NCBI GenBank assembly: GCA_003531665.1 | Contig: DQFC01000016.1 | Location: 1 to 10,362 of the forward strand | Length of the DNA stretch: 10,362 nucleotides | From: Candidatus Collierbacteria bacterium | GTDB taxonomy: Bacteria > Patescibacteriota > Microgenomatia > UBA1400 > MFAQ01 | Direction of reading: 5' to 3' | Shown: piece by piece, positions 1-5,490 of the stretch | Layout of the letters: each line of letters starts with the position of its first letter | Position numbering within the stretch: position 1 is the stretch's first letter | Made by a program: the position numbers and the translations under genes | The notes under the pieces: model-generated | Told to the model about the DNA's origin: nothing | The model's input: the letters and a program-made list of their open reading frames with translations, nothing else | Database searches by the model: none

Positions 1-579
1 AAAAGAGCCAGAGTGATGGAAAATGCCGAAATGCGCTGGGTGGACGGAAACTTAGGATCAAGACTAACCATGAAGTACCCTTCGTGTATTTTGGCCGGAA
101 GAAAAGCTCATGGAGAGGTGCTTTCGATTGCCTGGGCAGGTGAAGGACAACATCAGGATACCGGGGCGAAGATGATACATTTGGCTCCCGAAACGACATC
201 TCAAATAATCAGTAAATCGATCAGCAAAAATGGTGGGCGGGCCACATATAGAGGAATGGTCCATATGGTTCCGGGCGCTTGGGGATCCAGGTCAAAAGTG
301 GTTTGCGATGCGCTAATACTTGACGAAAAAAGCCGGTCTGATACCTATCCGGTGAATAAAATTCAGGAAAATGACGTGGTGTTGGAGCACGAAGCGACTG
401 TCAGCCGGATCGGAGAAGAGCAGTTACTATATCTTATGAGTAGGGGAATTAATGCAGAAGAAGCAAGTACGATGATTGTAAACGGATTTATGGAACCGGT
501 AGTGAAAGAAATTCCCTTGGAGTATGCAGTGGAGATGAATAGGTTGGTTGGATTAGAAATGGAGGGTAGTGTGGGTTAA
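1..579 (+). CDS. sufB: SufB, Fe-S cluster scaffold subunit (3' part, 5' end outside window)
   Basis: C-terminal part of SufB, the core of the cytosolic SufBCD complex that builds Fe-S clusters. The frame is open from base 1 (codons K-R-A-R before the GTG at 13), so the gene starts upstream and that GTG is internal. Family landmarks are the WVDGNLGS...TMKYPS block, the [20 protein letters not shown] block, GGRATYRG and [22 protein letters not shown]. The Cys of VVCDAL (304-306) corresponds to E. coli SufB Cys405, and the His-Glu of LEHEA (388-393) to the conserved pair around Glu434; these residues are tied to nascent cluster formation in the E. coli protein. The C-terminus ends with the usual helix ([16 protein letters not shown]). 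sufD follows after 5 nt, indicating one operon. sufC is expected upstream but is not visible. Identity is near certain. Confidence 0.97.
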   Translation, partial: KRARVMENAEMRWVDGNLGSRLTMKYPSCILAGRKAHGEVLSIAWAGEGQHQDTGAKMIHLAPETTSQIISKSISKNGGRATYRGMVHMVPGAWGSRSKVVCDALILDEKSRSDTYPVNKIQENDVVLEHEATVSRIGEEQLLYLMSRGINAEEASTMIVNGFMEPVVKEIPLEYAVEMNRLVGLEMEGSVG

Positions 580-584
580 AGACA

Positions 585-1070
585 ATGAAGATACAAAGAT
601 TTAAATTGGACAAACCCGGTGAAATTGATCTTGTTATCCCCTTCTTGACTTCGTTTGAGGAGAAGGAGGTCCTTGGGATAATATCGGCGATGGAGCCGGG
701 AGAGTACAAAGTTCGGGTGGTGGCCGATCATAGAGTGCCGAACACATTCGGCAGAATAGTAATAATAGGCGTGGCGGCAAATGGAGCTCGGGTAACGGTG
801 GATGGAATGGTGAAGATAGCGAAAGGGGCTACGAATACGGATAGTTTTCTGGAGATGAGAATACTGCTACTGGATAAAAAAAGTAGTGCGGTGGCTGAAC
901 CAAAGCTGGAAATTGAAAATAATGACGTCAAGGCATCGCATGCGGCGACTGTCGGAAAAATAGATGAGGATCAGCTGTTTTATCTAACAAGCCGTGGTAT
1001 AGATGAACCTAGTGCCAAGATATTAATAGTTGAGGGGTTCTTAAAAGAGGTTGAGGAGGTAAAATATTGA
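585..1070 (+). CDS. sufD: SufD-like protein, minimal (C-terminal core only)
   Basis: A 161-residue SufD-like partner of SufB. The C-terminal half matches the SufB/SufD beta-helix core and tail: DGMVKIAKGATNTDSF, LLLDKKSSAVAEPKLEIENNDVKASHAATVG and DEDQLFYLTSRGI. Usual SufD proteins have about 400-450 residues, so the N-terminal helical domain and much of the beta-helix are missing. The start is not a break: the frame is clean and ATG 585 sits 5 nt after sufB. The His of KASHAATVG corresponds to E. coli SufD His360, which faces SufB Cys405 at the cluster-forming interface. The neighbouring Cys (KCSH in E. coli) is Ala here. The only purine-rich site upstream (GGAGGG, 561-566) is far from the ATG, so translational coupling to sufB is likely. 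It probably forms a compact SufBD-type heterodimer; this is inference. Confidence 0.85.
   Translation: MKIQRFKLDKPGEIDLVIPFLTSFEEKEVLGIISAMEPGEYKVRVVADHRVPNTFGRIVIIGVAANGARVTVDGMVKIAKGATNTDSFLEMRILLLDKKSSAVAEPKLEIENNDVKASHAATVGKIDEDQLFYLTSRGIDEPSAKILIVEGFLKEVEEVKY
1054..1060 (+). promoter_or_regulatory. Strong ribosome binding site for the JAMM-like gene
   Basis: AGGAGGT lies inside the last codons of sufD, 13 nt before ATG 1074. It is one of the few full-strength Shine-Dalgarno sequences in the window and supports 1074 as the start. The spacing is slightly long. Confidence 0.6.
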
Positions 1071-1073
1071 GAT

Positions 1074-1709
1074 ATGCTAAATACTTCTGAATTGGATTCC
1101 ATGCTTGCAGAAGCCTTTAAGGATAAGTATAAAACAGATCCTGGTTTTGAAAAGGACGTGCCTCCATATTTAGCCGATTTTTTGGTTTCAAATGCGGATA
1201 ACCTGAAAGAGGCGGTGTTGTCAAGAGACGCTGCCGGAATAAAAGATCTGTTGAGAGAGTTGACTGACAAATTGCCAATCGATAAAAAGTTTAGAGAACT
1301 GTTCTTTACAACATTTTTTTCTGAAGATGGAAAACCAAGAATCACCTGTGTTCAAGGTGATTATGGAATTATAGATGCGGACCAAACAAAGAGAGCTGGA
1401 TATGGATTCGGTTCATTGCCAGGTGAACCAAGGTCCGTTAAAGGAATACTAATTATTCACACTCACCCCATTGATTCTAAGGTAGGTTTTAGTGGCCATG
1501 AAGATTCAAAAGATGTTCAAGTGCTTGCTGGTAACTCACCTAATAGTTTTTCAAACATGTTGAAGCAGTTCCCTAGTGCAGAATATGCTGCTGTAGGCTT
1601 GTGCACTGCGGGAAAAAGAGGTAAGGTGCTACTAGTGGAGAATAAAACAGTCTGGGGTGATAAGGTGATTAAGGCAGATGATTTAATGGCGGCAGCAATT
1701 GATTATTGA
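1074..1709 (+). CDS. Putative JAMM/MPN-like metalloprotease-fold protein in the suf operon
   Basis: Not recognised as a named protein. The 211 residues fall into a helical N-terminal part (about 1-80, rich in D/E/K/L) and a C-terminal alpha/beta domain. Residues 125-144 read ILIIHTHP followed, after a loop, by FSGHED: a hydrophobic strand, then His129-x-His131-Pro, then Ser140 and Glu143/Asp144. This resembles the H-x-H-P...S-x-x-D zinc motif of JAMM/JAB (MPN) peptidases, with one extra residue before the Asp if Asp144 is the ligand. The upstream catalytic Glu cannot be assigned with confidence. No signal peptide or membrane segment is seen, so it is probably cytosolic. It starts 3 nt after the sufD stop with a strong ribosome site, so it is co-translated with sufBD. 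JAMM proteins process sulfur-carrier proteins in some bacteria (such as Mec+), which makes a sulfur-trafficking role possible but unproven. Its codons look less purine-rich than its neighbours', hinting at separate origin. Confidence 0.55.
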   Translation: MLNTSELDSMLAEAFKDKYKTDPGFEKDVPPYLADFLVSNADNLKEAVLSRDAAGIKDLLRELTDKLPIDKKFRELFFTTFFSEDGKPRITCVQGDYGIIDADQTKRAGYGFGSLPGEPRSVKGILIIHTHPIDSKVGFSGHEDSKDVQVLAGNSPNSFSNMLKQFPSAEYAAVGLCTAGKRGKVLLVENKTVWGDKVIKADDLMAAAIDY

Positions 1710-1727
1710 TATTAATGAATTTATAAA
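1699..1727 (+). promoter_or_regulatory. Predicted sigma70-type promoter giving leaderless sufS mRNA
   Basis: TTGATT (1699-1704), a 17-bp spacer and TATAAA (1722-1727) end 6 nt before the sufS ATG at 1734, so the predicted transcription start falls on or beside the start codon. There is no Shine-Dalgarno before sufS. This is the only one of the proposed sites here with both a plausible -35 and a -10 box. The -35 box overlaps the end of the preceding gene. Confidence 0.5.
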
Positions 1728-1733
1728 GCCAAT

Positions 1734-3044
1734 ATGTTTGATGTAGATAAAGTCAGAGCAGATTTTCCGATCCTGAAAAGGAAGATTCACGGGCATGATT
1801 TGGTTTACCTTGACAGTGGAGCCACCAGCCAGAAGCCGGAAAGCGTAATTAAGGCGATGGATGACTATTACAGGAATACAAATGCGAATATTCACCGAGG
1901 TGTTTATGAGCTGTCGGTGGAGTCCACTAGACTGGTAGATGAAGCAAGAAAAAAGGTGGCTGACTTTATTGGGGCCAGAACCGAAGAGGTGATCTTTACC
2001 AGAAATGCCAGTGAGAGTTTGAATCTGGTCATGTATTCGTGGGGCAGGGATAATATAAAAAAAGAAGACGCGGTACTCATCAGTAAACTTGAACATCACT
2101 CGAATCTAGTACCATGGCAAGAACTATGTAGGGAGACGGGTGCGGAGCTGAGAATTATTGATGTCGATGGAGAGGGAAAACTTGTGATGAGAACTCAAGA
2201 ACTCAAGAACTCAAGAACTCAAGATGAGGTATTAACTGAGAACGGATTAAAGGTGAGGTTGGGGGGTTTTGAAGGTTTAATAGCAGACGGAAAAGTGAAG
2301 TTGTTTGCCGTTACCGGGGCATCAAACGTGCTGGGAACAATTCCCGATCTTGCAGGTATGCTGACAGCGATAAAAAGAAAGGCCCAAAATGCAACGGTGG
2401 TGGTGGATGCTTCGCAGATGGTGCCTCATATGAAGGTAGATGTGAAGACTCTGGGAGCGGACTTTATCGCTTTTTCCGGACACAAAATGCTAGGACCCAC
2501 TGGAACGGGTGTGCTTTGGGGGAAGAAAGAAGTATTGTCAAAGATGCGTCCGTTCTTGTTTGGCGGGGACATGATCGGTGAAGTCATAATTACGGGGGCA
2601 ACCTGGGCGGATCTGCCTAGCCGATTTGAGGCCGGAACACCAGATATTGCCGGAATAATCGGACTGGGTGCGGCGGTGGATTATCTTGAGGGGTTGGGAA
2701 TGGATAATGTACGACATCATGAGAAGGACCTGATGGTCTATGCTTTGAAAAAAATGGTGGAACTTCAGGATGAGGAGTTGGTGACGGTTTATGGACCCAA
2801 AGACGTCGAAGAGAGAGGCGGGGCACTGGCCTTTAACGTGATTGGAGTACATCCTCACGATGCGGCTCAGATATTGGACAACTTTGGAATTGCTGTACGG
2901 TCCGGTCAGCACTGTGCCGCACCACTGGTCACGGGTTTTGGTGTACCGGCGATGGTGAGAGCCACTTTCTACGTGTACAACACCAAGAAGGAAATTGATT
3001 ACTTGGTTGATAAAATAAGAGAAATACCCAAAATATTTACATAA
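1734..3044 (+). CDS. sufS: SufS cysteine desulfurase (group II, PLP-dependent)
   Basis: Takes sulfur from L-cysteine as an enzyme persulfide and passes it on for Fe-S assembly, here presumably to SufU. The 436 residues show the full aminotransferase class V signature: LDSGATSQKP (about 26-35), NIHRGVYELS (52-61), EHHSNLVPWQ (120-129), VDASQ with Asp225 and Gln228 for the PLP ring, and FSGHK with Lys251 as the PLP lysine. They continue with RFEAGTPD (297-304), the catalytic Cys394 in RSGQHCAAPL and a conserved Arg409. The usual length is about 405-415; the excess is an insertion of roughly 27 residues between IIDVDGEG (about 141-148) and the strand before ASNVLGT (196-202). Part of it is coded by four 8-bp tandem repeats. 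The usual HVSN motif reads GASN. The start at 1734 gives the normal N-terminus. It has no Shine-Dalgarno, but a promoter-like pair lies just upstream. Identity is firm. Confidence 0.96.
   Translation: MFDVDKVRADFPILKRKIHGHDLVYLDSGATSQKPESVIKAMDDYYRNTNANIHRGVYELSVESTRLVDEARKKVADFIGARTEEVIFTRNASESLNLVMYSWGRDNIKKEDAVLISKLEHHSNLVPWQELCRETGAELRIIDVDGEGKLVMRTQELKNSRTQDEVLTENGLKVRLGGFEGLIADGKVKLFAVTGASNVLGTIPDLAGMLTAIKRKAQNATVVVDASQMVPHMKVDVKTLGADFIAFSGHKMLGPTGTGVLWGKKEVLSKMRPFLFGGDMIGEVIITGATWADLPSRFEAGTPDIAGIIGLGAAVDYLEGLGMDNVRHHEKDLMVYALKKMVELQDEELVTVYGPKDVEERGGALAFNVIGVHPHDAAQILDNFGIAVRSGQHCAAPLVTGFGVPAMVRATFYVYNTKKEIDYLVDKIREIPKIFT
2191..2222 (+). repeat. Tandem octanucleotide repeat (4 perfect copies) inside sufS
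   Basis: The unit GAACTCAA is repeated four times without error, followed by GA. It codes for residues about 153-163 of SufS (RTQELKNSRTQ), so the protein shows an 8-residue period. Since 8 is not a multiple of 3, gain or loss of one or two units shifts the frame, and only changes of three units keep it. The repeat lies in a family-atypical insertion. Confidence 0.95.
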
Positions 3045-3053
3045 ACACAAAAC

Positions 3054-3662
3054 ATGAATATAAGAACGATAACCTTTGACTTGGATGGTCTTTATTTTCC
3101 GGATGGTAAGCATAAGTTCATGCAAGCTGTAGCGAATCTTGGGGTACATCAGGACGAAGTGAAGAGAGTATTTTTGAAGTCTGATCAAATGATGAAGGAA
3201 TATAAAACGGGTAAGATGGGTGATGAGGAGTTCTGGACTTGGGCCAAACATGAATGGAAGCTGGGCTTATCCTGGCGCGACCTAATAAAAAAATTGATCG
3301 ATTCTTATAGTGTGGATGAGAGAGTGGCGGGTGTTGTTAAGAAACTTAGAGTGAGTGGATATCAAACTGCAGTTTGCTCAGACAACTTTCCGGCACGAGT
3401 AAATGGCTTGCAGGAAAAGTATGGATTCTTAGATAATTTTGATGTAAAAGTCTTTTCCTATGAGGTTGGGGACACAAAGTCTGGGGTGAAAATATTTAAG
3501 GCGTTGGTTGATAAATCTGGAAGTGTACCAGAAGGTATTGTATTTGCGGATGACGAAGAGAGTAAATTACTTCCAGCAAAGGAAGTTGGAATCACGACAA
3601 TGTTATACTCCGGATTTGAAAAATATTTAGATGACCTTAGAAGTGTGGGGGTGAAAATATAA
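3054..3662 (+). CDS. HAD-superfamily hydrolase
   Basis: A 202-residue haloacid-dehalogenase-type phosphohydrolase. Motif I is FDLDG with Asp9 (nucleophile) and Asp11. A helical cap spans about residues 18-90. Motif II is VCSDN with Ser109. Motif III is Lys142 in TKSGVKIF, the place of KPDPEIF in relatives. Motif IV is FADDEE with Asp166-Asp167 for Mg2+. This fits a small-molecule phosphatase of the phosphoglycolate phosphatase/beta-phosphoglucomutase-like group; the substrate cannot be read from sequence. No signal peptide, so it is cytosolic. It lies 9 nt after sufS and 1 nt before sufU, so it is embedded in the Fe-S operon. No Shine-Dalgarno precedes its ATG. Whether it serves Fe-S assembly (for instance clearing a metabolite) or is only a passenger is unknown. 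The fold call is firm, the function open. Confidence 0.85.
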   Translation: MNIRTITFDLDGLYFPDGKHKFMQAVANLGVHQDEVKRVFLKSDQMMKEYKTGKMGDEEFWTWAKHEWKLGLSWRDLIKKLIDSYSVDERVAGVVKKLRVSGYQTAVCSDNFPARVNGLQEKYGFLDNFDVKVFSYEVGDTKSGVKIFKALVDKSGSVPEGIVFADDEESKLLPAKEVGITTMLYSGFEKYLDDLRSVGVKI

Positions 3663-3663
3663 A

Positions 3664-4092
3664 ATGTCCGATTACAAAGATATTATTATTGATCATTATA
3701 AGAATCCTAGAAACTTTGGGGAGATGGATCGTGCCGACATATCGATGGATGAGTCAAATGCATCTTGCGGAGATATGATACAGATACAGGTGAAGACGGA
3801 AACCAGGACTGATGGAGTGAGATTGCCACACCCCGATGGAATCGGGGTTCGCAATGACGAAGGAGGAGATTTGGTAATTAAGGAGATGAAATGGAGAGGG
3901 GTGGGGTGTGCGATTTCCACAGCGGCCGCCAGCATGCTGTCGGAAAAAATTGTGGGAATGAACAGAGAAGATCTGGAAAAATTTGGGGAAGCTGGAATCG
4001 TAGAGATGCTAGGAGGAGAAGTGAATGTCGGTAGAATGAAATGTGCTACACTCGCCTATCGAGGATTATTGAAAATATTTAATAATGAATAA
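3664..4092 (+). CDS. sufU: SufU/IscU-type sulfur relay or scaffold protein
   Basis: Zinc-dependent sulfurtransferase that would accept the persulfide from SufS Cys394, or act as a scaffold. The N-terminus YKDIIIDHYKNPRNFGEM is classic for the family. Ligands are Cys35 and Asp37 (NASCGD), Cys82 (GVGCAISTAAASML) and Cys127 (RMKCATLAY). Arg/Met/Lys precede the last Cys, as in SufU, rather than the His-Cys of IscU. Two differences stand out. Cys35 to Cys82 is 47 residues, against 25 in B. subtilis SufU (by memory of that sequence), because about 22 residues are inserted, partly coded by a palindromic element. Cys82 to Cys127 is 45, against 62, so the loop typical of SufU is missing. The start is 1 nt after the HAD stop, with GGGGGTG upstream (3646-3652). 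The family is firm; whether it is a relay or scaffold is uncertain. Confidence 0.92.
   Translation: MSDYKDIIIDHYKNPRNFGEMDRADISMDESNASCGDMIQIQVKTETRTDGVRLPHPDGIGVRNDEGGDLVIKEMKWRGVGCAISTAAASMLSEKIVGMNREDLEKFGEAGIVEMLGGEVNVGRMKCATLAYRGLLKIFNNE
3821..3858 (+). repeat. REP-like palindromic element inserted in frame within sufU
   Basis: A perfect 8-bp stem ACCCCGAT/ATCGGGGT (3830-3837 and 3841-3848) encloses a GGA loop. Outside it lies a second 5-bp stem ATTGC/GCAAT (3822-3826 and 3851-3855) across a small internal loop. The GATTGC...GCAATGAC ends are those of short palindromic repeats I recall from many bacterial genomes. Here the element is read through as R-L-P-H-P-D-G-I-G-V-R-N-D of SufU, in the part absent from relatives. 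Confidence 0.65.
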
Positions 4093-4094
4093 TT

Positions 4095-4125
4095 TGATGG
4101 ATTCCTGCCTTCGCAGGAATGACAA
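4095..4125. repeat. REP-like intergenic palindrome after sufU
   Basis: ATTCCTGC (4101-4108), a CTTC loop and GCAGGAAT (4113-4120) form a perfect 8-bp hairpin flanked by GG and GACA. The pattern GGATTCC...GGAATGACA resembles widespread REP-type palindromes. No T-run follows, so it is a poor intrinsic terminator, though it could protect the 3' end of the suf transcript. It occupies most of the 52-bp gap between sufU and the DsbA-like gene. Confidence 0.65.
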
Positions 4126-4144
4126 TCATTAAAAAACAAATAAT

Positions 4145-4780
4145 ATGAATGATTGGAAATTGATTCTTAAAGTAACCATTGGTTGTGCCGCTTTGCTTCT
4201 GGTGGCTATCTGGGGTTTGTCTAAAATGGCAGGGCCGGAGAATGCGCTAAAGGTAGAAGAGAGTGTGCTGTTGGATGGCGCAAGGTTTGTAAAGGAGAAT
4301 GGTGAGACAAAAGTGACGGTAGTCAACTTTTCGGATATGCAGTGCCCCTCTTGTAAGGCGGCGGATATACAAACCAAAGAATTGTTTAATATGCCAGGAG
4401 TGAAGATCGTGACGAGACTATTCCCATTACCGTCTTCTTTACATCGTTATGCCCTGATTTCTGCAAAAGCGGCTGAAGCGGCGAGAGTTTTGGGTAAAGG
4501 ATTTGAAATGGTGGCGGTTTTGTACGACAAACAGGAAGAGTGGTCGGCAGTGAGTAAACCTGAAGATAACTTTGCGGATTACGCGAAAAGTTTGGGACTG
4601 GATGAAAAAACATTCAGAGAGAAATTAGCTTCTAATGAAGTGGCTCAAAACGTTCAGGCAGATGCCAATTTAGCGACTTCTTTACAACTTTCCGGTACAC
4701 CGACATTTTTTGTAAATGGGGAGCAAGTCGGGGCACCATTTGTAGTTGATAAAGTTAAGCAATTATTGGGAGAAAAATAA
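4145..4780 (+). CDS. DsbA-family thioredoxin-fold protein, membrane-anchored
   Basis: A 211-residue thiol-disulfide oxidoreductase or disulfide-bond protein. An N-terminal hydrophobic segment (about 6-25, ILKVTIGCAALLLVAIWGL) with no clear cleavage site should anchor it, with the rest outside the cytoplasm. The redox site is Cys67-Pro-Ser-Cys70 in NFSDMQCPSC. A helical insertion spans about 98-175, as in DsbA, and the cis-Pro loop is SGTPTFFVNG with Pro186. This matches the thioredoxin_4/DsbA-like group common in Gram-positive-type and CPR bacteria. The next gene, a CcdA-like electron carrier, starts 1 nt after the stop, so reduction or recycling of this protein by that carrier is the natural reading. 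No Shine-Dalgarno is visible before ATG 4145. It could act as oxidase, isomerase or reductase; the CPSC dipeptide alone does not decide. Confidence 0.88.
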   Translation: MNDWKLILKVTIGCAALLLVAIWGLSKMAGPENALKVEESVLLDGARFVKENGETKVTVVNFSDMQCPSCKAADIQTKELFNMPGVKIVTRLFPLPSSLHRYALISAKAAEAARVLGKGFEMVAVLYDKQEEWSAVSKPEDNFADYAKSLGLDEKTFREKLASNEVAQNVQADANLATSLQLSGTPTFFVNGEQVGAPFVVDKVKQLLGEK

Positions 4781-4781
4781 A

Positions 4782-5471
4782 ATGCCGATTAATCTTCCTA
4801 TACTCACAGTTACGGCGCTTGCGAATGGGATTAACCCGTGTGGAATTGGGATGATGATTACTTTTTTGGGATATCTCTTGGTGTTTGGTGGTAAAGGAAA
4901 AGATAAGTGGTGGATTTACAAGATAGGGTTGACATATATTTTGAGTGTTTTTGTTACTTATTTAATTTTAGGCTTGTTTTTTTATGGTGCGGTCTATTAT
5001 CTGCAAAGATGGTGGTTGGCGGGAATCTTCAAATATATTATCGGTGGGGCAATCTTCGTAGCCGGTTTGATTCAAATAAAAGATGTTTTTTGGCAAGATC
5101 TACCGTTTCACTTACGGATGCCAAAGGTTGGTTTTGAAAAAATAAATAAGTTAATGGCCAAGACAAGTGTTGGGGTGGCGGCACTAATTGGGGTATTGAC
5201 GACAATCTTTTCGACCCCATGTATGATGCCTCTTTACATTGGAACTACGGCGGTGATAGCCAGATCAGGTCTGCCGATGGTTAAAGTACTAGGTTTGTTT
5301 TTGTACTACAACTTGATTTTTGTTTTGCCACTTATTCTGATTTTGATTGCGATGGGGGAAGGAAAACAAGTGGTTGATATGAAAGAGTGGGAACACAAGA
5401 ATATAAAATGGATGAGATTTGTTTTGGGAGTGGCTCTCGTAATTGTCGGCTGGTTAATCGTAACCAGATAA
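4782..5471 (+). CDS. CcdA/DsbD-like transmembrane thiol electron carrier
   Basis: A 229-residue polytopic membrane protein expected to move reducing power from the cytosol to the outer face. Two membrane-embedded cysteines lie in the family contexts: Cys20 in INPCGIG and Cys147 in STPCMMP. These pseudo-symmetric Cys-Pro-rich motifs are the hallmark of CcdA and the DsbD beta domain. About six hydrophobic segments are seen (near 8-32, 47-70, 79-98, 128-155, 165-190 and 209-227). The start is set at 4782 because GGGAGA (4768-4773) lies at good spacing and the gene then follows the DsbA-like stop by 1 nt. An upstream in-frame ATG at 4746 would add 12 polar residues and overlap. The usual donor is thioredoxin, which is not in this window. 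The flavoprotein downstream is a candidate partner by position only. Confidence 0.85.
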   Translation: MPINLPILTVTALANGINPCGIGMMITFLGYLLVFGGKGKDKWWIYKIGLTYILSVFVTYLILGLFFYGAVYYLQRWWLAGIFKYIIGGAIFVAGLIQIKDVFWQDLPFHLRMPKVGFEKINKLMAKTSVGVAALIGVLTTIFSTPCMMPLYIGTTAVIARSGLPMVKVLGLFLYYNLIFVLPLILILIAMGEGKQVVDMKEWEHKNIKWMRFVLGVALVIVGWLIVTR

Positions 5472-5475
5472 ATAA

Positions 5476-5484
5476 TGCTAAATT
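5476..5484 (+). promoter_or_regulatory. Possible extended -10 promoter for the flavoprotein gene (leaderless)
   Basis: TGC followed by TAAATT (5479-5484) ends 6 nt before ATG 5491. No Shine-Dalgarno exists in the 19-nt gap and no good -35 is seen, so the call rests on the extended -10 and its fixed distance to ATG, shared with other genes here. Confidence 0.35.
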
Positions 5485-5490
5485 ATATTT

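Noticed and set aside
2538..3251. Long minus-strand reading frame (237 codons) opposite sufS and the HAD gene
   Set aside because: It lies opposite two clear genes, its product has no recognisable motif, and codon bias explains it as a shadow.
4101..4120. Intrinsic terminator after sufU
   Set aside because: The hairpin is good but no T-run follows; a REP-like palindrome explains it better.
4746..4781. Upstream ATG start for the CcdA-like gene
   Set aside because: It would add 12 polar residues and overlap the DsbA-like gene; the ATG at 4782 has a well-placed GGGAGA and a 1-nt gap.
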